Source of the DNA: Treponema sp. UBA3819
Lineage (GTDB): Bacteria > Spirochaetota > Spirochaetia > Treponematales > Treponemataceae
DNA: 9,847 nucleotides
NCBI GenBank assembly: GCA_002369025.1
Contig: DFDV01000072.1
Coordinates: forward strand, 1 to 9,847
Reading direction: 5' to 3'
The notes beneath the pieces were generated by a model. That model was given only the letters and a program-made list of their open reading frames with translations, was not told the origin of the DNA and did not search any database. Positions 8,244 to 9,847 of the stretch are shown in pieces. The first letter of the stretch is position 1. Every line of letters starts with the position of its first letter. The position numbers were made by a program, and so were the translations under genes.

Positions 8244-8249
8244 AGTCTA

Positions 8250-8260
8250 CCCCTGCCCTA
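8250..8260 (-). promoter_or_regulatory. Weak G-rich ribosome binding region before the ATA start
   Basis: The minus strand reads TAGGGCAGGGG here, with AGGGG ending 6 bases before the ATA codon at 8243. AGGGG can pair with the 16S rRNA tail if G-U pairs are allowed. It is positioned correctly for initiation at the ATA but far too distant (61 bases) to serve the TTG at 8189, which has no Shine-Dalgarno of its own (it is preceded by GCGGCTTTT). Confidence 0.45.
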
Positions 8261-8267
8261 TTCTATT

Positions 8268-8276
8268 ATTATATCA
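8268..8276 (-). promoter_or_regulatory. Extended -10 promoter of the TPR/phosphatase operon
   Basis: On the minus strand, TGATATAAT is a perfect extended -10 (TGN followed by TATAAT). No good -35 is seen at 16-18 bases (TTTCAT at 17), as is usual for extended -10 promoters. Transcription would begin near 8261, giving a leader of about 18 bases holding the G-rich ribosome binding region and the ATA codon. Confidence 0.65.
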
Positions 8277-8283
8277 GAAAATG

Positions 8284-8292
8284 TGTTATAAT
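8284..8292 (+). promoter_or_regulatory. Extended -10 promoter of the UPF0164-like barrel gene
   Basis: TGTTATAAT is a perfect extended -10 with no recognisable -35 (TATTAT at 17 bases). The last two bases of TATAAT are the first two of the most upstream ATG at 8291. Transcription would therefore begin near 8299, inside the longest reading frame, so that ATG could not be used from this promoter. Confidence 0.6.
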
Positions 8293-9598
8293 GAAAGTCA
8301 GCATGTCATTGAGAGCATTGTTTTTAAAAGCAGTCATTTTTCTCGCTTTTACAGGGCTGATTTTTCCCCTCGATTTAACAGAGTGGAATCAGTCGCTCTC
8401 AAAAATTTTCGGCGACAGCATGATTGATGCAAACGAAGGCATGACTATTTTCCGCTCACTCAACATACCGGTAGGAGGCAGGGTGGAAAGTCTTGGGACC
8501 GCCTTTACAGGAGTTGCCGATGACATCAGTTTTTTTGACTACAATCCCGCAGGCAGTGCCGTAATGGAAAAGACGGAAGTCGCCCTCTTTCACAATGCCT
8601 GGATTGCAGACTCCGCCATGGAAACGATAGCCGGCACCATCCGGAACGGAAATCTGGGCATGGGTGCCCAGCTGAAATGCTTTTACGTTCCCTTTACCGA
8701 ATACAACATGTACGGTGAGCGCGTGGCAGGCTCTTACTACAGTGAAACCACCGCCACTGCAAACATTTCCTACAACTTTCTTGCCGGCTACAATTTTAAG
8801 GGAATAGCGGTTGGAGCAAATGTGCGCGGCGGCTGGCGAAGTATGCCGGACTACACGGACAATGCAACGGATGAAATCATTTCCGGTTCAGGTTTGCGTC
8901 AGTCCGCCCTGGCCCTGATGACAGACATAGGCCTATTACTGCGCTTTAACGGGGGAAAATTCTACAGCAACCGGGAACCCAATATCCGTCTGGGGCTTTC
9001 ACTGAACAATCTGGGATTTGCACTCACCGGCTTCGGCTCCTCCGTCAAAGTTGATGACGCTCTTCCCACCCGCATTTCCGCAGGTCTTTCCTACAGACCC
9101 TTTGCACCCCTGCTCTTTTCACTGGAATTCCGTAAACCCATACATTTGCAGTCTCTCTCCTCCAGCGGAAAATGGAGTGCAGGAACTGGCATAGAAATCA
9201 TCATCACCCGCTTTTTTGCCGTACGCACTGGCTTTCTTCTTCAGGGCGGAAATCCCCGAATCAGTCTGGGAAGCGGCTTTGACATTCGCGGCATCCAGGT
9301 TCAGGTAAACTACACCTTTGACCTGACTTCTTCTGCTGCACCGGTAAACCATATCAGTCTGGGTGCAAAAGTCCGTTTTTCTGACAGGGGCCGGGCCCTC
9401 AGGCAGAAGCATATCGACGAACTGTATACCAAGGGATTAAATCAGTACTCACTGGGAGATTACAATAGCGCGCGGGAAACCTGGAATGAAGTTCTTGCAC
9501 TGGACAGCCGTTTTGACCCGGCCATAGAGGGATTAAAAGCAATAGAACGCACTGAAAATCTCTACAAAAGGATTGTAGAGATTCAGTCTCTGGACTAA
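8291..9598 (+). CDS. UPF0164/PorV-like outer-membrane beta-barrel protein with C-terminal TPR-like tail
   Basis: The frame gives 435 residues from the ATG at 8291, or 431 from the ATG at 8303. The second is more likely because the promoter -10 overlaps the first. Residues about 8-26 form a signal peptide core. The segment at about 50-100 is typical of UPF0164/PorV-type barrels: a FRSLNIPVGGRVESLGTAFT block, then VADDISFFDYNPAGSA with the hallmark NPAG, then alternating strands. Residues 95-365 show repeated amphipathic strands rich in aromatic and Gly residues, as expected for an outer-membrane barrel related to FadL-like proteins. The last barrel-like strand (ISLGAKVRF) ends near 363. A TPR-like helical tail follows at 374-431 (YTKGLNQYSLGDYNSARETWNEVLALDSRF), which would lie in the periplasm. 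It is transcribed divergently from the TPR/phosphatase operon. Transport of a hydrophobic ligand, or a role as a surface or assembly protein, is inferred from family only. Neither candidate ATG has a Shine-Dalgarno sequence. Confidence 0.9.
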   Translation: MKVSMSLRALFLKAVIFLAFTGLIFPLDLTEWNQSLSKIFGDSMIDANEGMTIFRSLNIPVGGRVESLGTAFTGVADDISFFDYNPAGSAVMEKTEVALFHNAWIADSAMETIAGTIRNGNLGMGAQLKCFYVPFTEYNMYGERVAGSYYSETTATANISYNFLAGYNFKGIAVGANVRGGWRSMPDYTDNATDEIISGSGLRQSALALMTDIGLLLRFNGGKFYSNREPNIRLGLSLNNLGFALTGFGSSVKVDDALPTRISAGLSYRPFAPLLFSLEFRKPIHLQSLSSSGKWSAGTGIEIIITRFFAVRTGFLLQGGNPRISLGSGFDIRGIQVQVNYTFDLTSSAAPVNHISLGAKVRFSDRGRALRQKHIDELYTKGLNQYSLGDYNSARETWNEVLALDSRFDPAIEGLKAIERTENLYKRIVEIQSLD

Positions 9599-9607
9599 AA
9601 AATCAGT

Positions 9608-9847
9608 CTATTTCTTCTTGGAGAAAATGCGGTAGTTCATCCAGGGGAAAAGAGGATGTTCCCTTTCCAGTTTTGTAAGCCATTCCGTACTTACCGTGTT
9701 GGATCCAAGCGAATCAAAAACAACGATAAACGAAGCAATACTTTTCTTAAAGCGTTCGGAAACATATTCCGGCAGACGGCCTTCATGGAGCATCATGGCC
9801 CACTCAGCAGACTGAGCAAGCATCAGTTCCTTTGCCCCCAGATTTAA
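9608..9847 (-). CDS. GH57-type 1,4-alpha-glucan branching enzyme, C-terminal end only (5' part outside window)
   Basis: The frame is open from the right edge of the window to a TAG at 9610-9608, giving the last 79 residues. It resembles the C-terminal helical domain (DUF1957) of GH57 branching enzymes: the AKELMLAQSAEWAMMLHEG segment matches the usual A-R-E-L-L-L-A-Q-S-S-D-W-A-F pattern. It is followed by a YVSERFKKSIASF helix, a WLTKLERE helix and the closing FPWMNYRIFS, where the family typically has FP-x-x-D/N-Y-R. Such enzymes make alpha-1,6 branches in glycogen-like alpha-glucan in the cytoplasm. The catalytic (beta/alpha) barrel would lie beyond the window, so activity cannot be judged. 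The gene converges on the barrel gene with 9 bases between the stops and appears unrelated to the sensor module. Confidence 0.8.
   Translation of the reverse strand, partial: LNLGAKELMLAQSAEWAMMLHEGRLPEYVSERFKKSIASFIVVFDSLGSNTVSTEWLTKLEREHPLFPWMNYRIFSKKK

Larger units (their letters stand above)
8268..8292. repeat. Inverted repeat formed by two divergent -10 elements
   Basis: ATTATATCA (8268-8276) and TGTTATAAT (8284-8292) are inverted copies matching at 8 of 9 positions, separated by 7 bases (gaaaatg). Each arm is itself a complete extended -10 element, so the symmetry may simply reflect two back-to-back promoters. A symmetric protein-binding operator over the same bases is also possible. 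Confidence 0.6.

Noticed and set aside
9571..9610. Possible bidirectional terminator between the barrel gene and the branching-enzyme gene
   Set aside because: Only short imperfect stems are seen (AGAGA/TCTCT, GACT/AGTC) and no proper T run follows on either strand, so it is below the standard for calling a terminator.

Overview
The window looks like chromosomal DNA from a spirochaete, most likely a Treponema of moderate GC content (for example a host-associated gut, oral or rumen lineage). The clues are a UPF0164-type outer-membrane barrel protein (a family defined largely on Treponema pallidum proteins), a very large SpoIIE-type phosphatase sensor, a secreted TPR protein, and the C-terminus of a GH57-type alpha-glucan branching enzyme. 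This assignment comes from protein character alone; no database was searched. No tRNA, rRNA, CRISPR array, insertion sequence or phage gene was seen.

Layout. From 1 to 473 (minus strand) lies a small unrecognised helical protein with an acidic stretch and a lysine-rich tail; it has its own good sigma-70-type promoter in the gap at 474-540. From 541 to about 8243 (minus strand) are two genes joined by a one-base stop/start overlap. The first transcribed is a secreted, TPR-like helical protein of about 1,000 residues. The second is a 1,543-residue membrane protein with a secreted beta-propeller/Ig-like half, a second periplasmic sensor segment, HAMP and a cytoplasmic PP2C/SpoIIE phosphatase. 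A short intergenic region at 8244-8302 carries two back-to-back extended -10 promoters. Facing the other way, 8291-9598 (plus strand) encodes a UPF0164/PorV-like outer-membrane barrel protein with a C-terminal TPR-like tail. It converges, with a 9-base gap, on the 3' end of the branching-enzyme gene (9608 to the window edge, minus strand).

How the genes may work together (inference). The divergent promoter could co-control an outer-membrane barrel with a TPR tail, a large periplasmic TPR protein, and an inner-membrane sensor whose secreted propeller reports to a Ser/Thr phosphatase. This would form a trans-envelope sensing module, with the phosphatase output probably acting on an STAS-type anti-anti-sigma protein encoded elsewhere. 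No sigma factor, anti-sigma kinase or STAS protein is visible here.

The strongest oddities are at 8187-8305. The TPR gene reads into a complete signal peptide whose only sensible start is an ATA codon, the two promoters form a near-perfect inverted repeat, and the barrel gene appears to make an almost leaderless mRNA.
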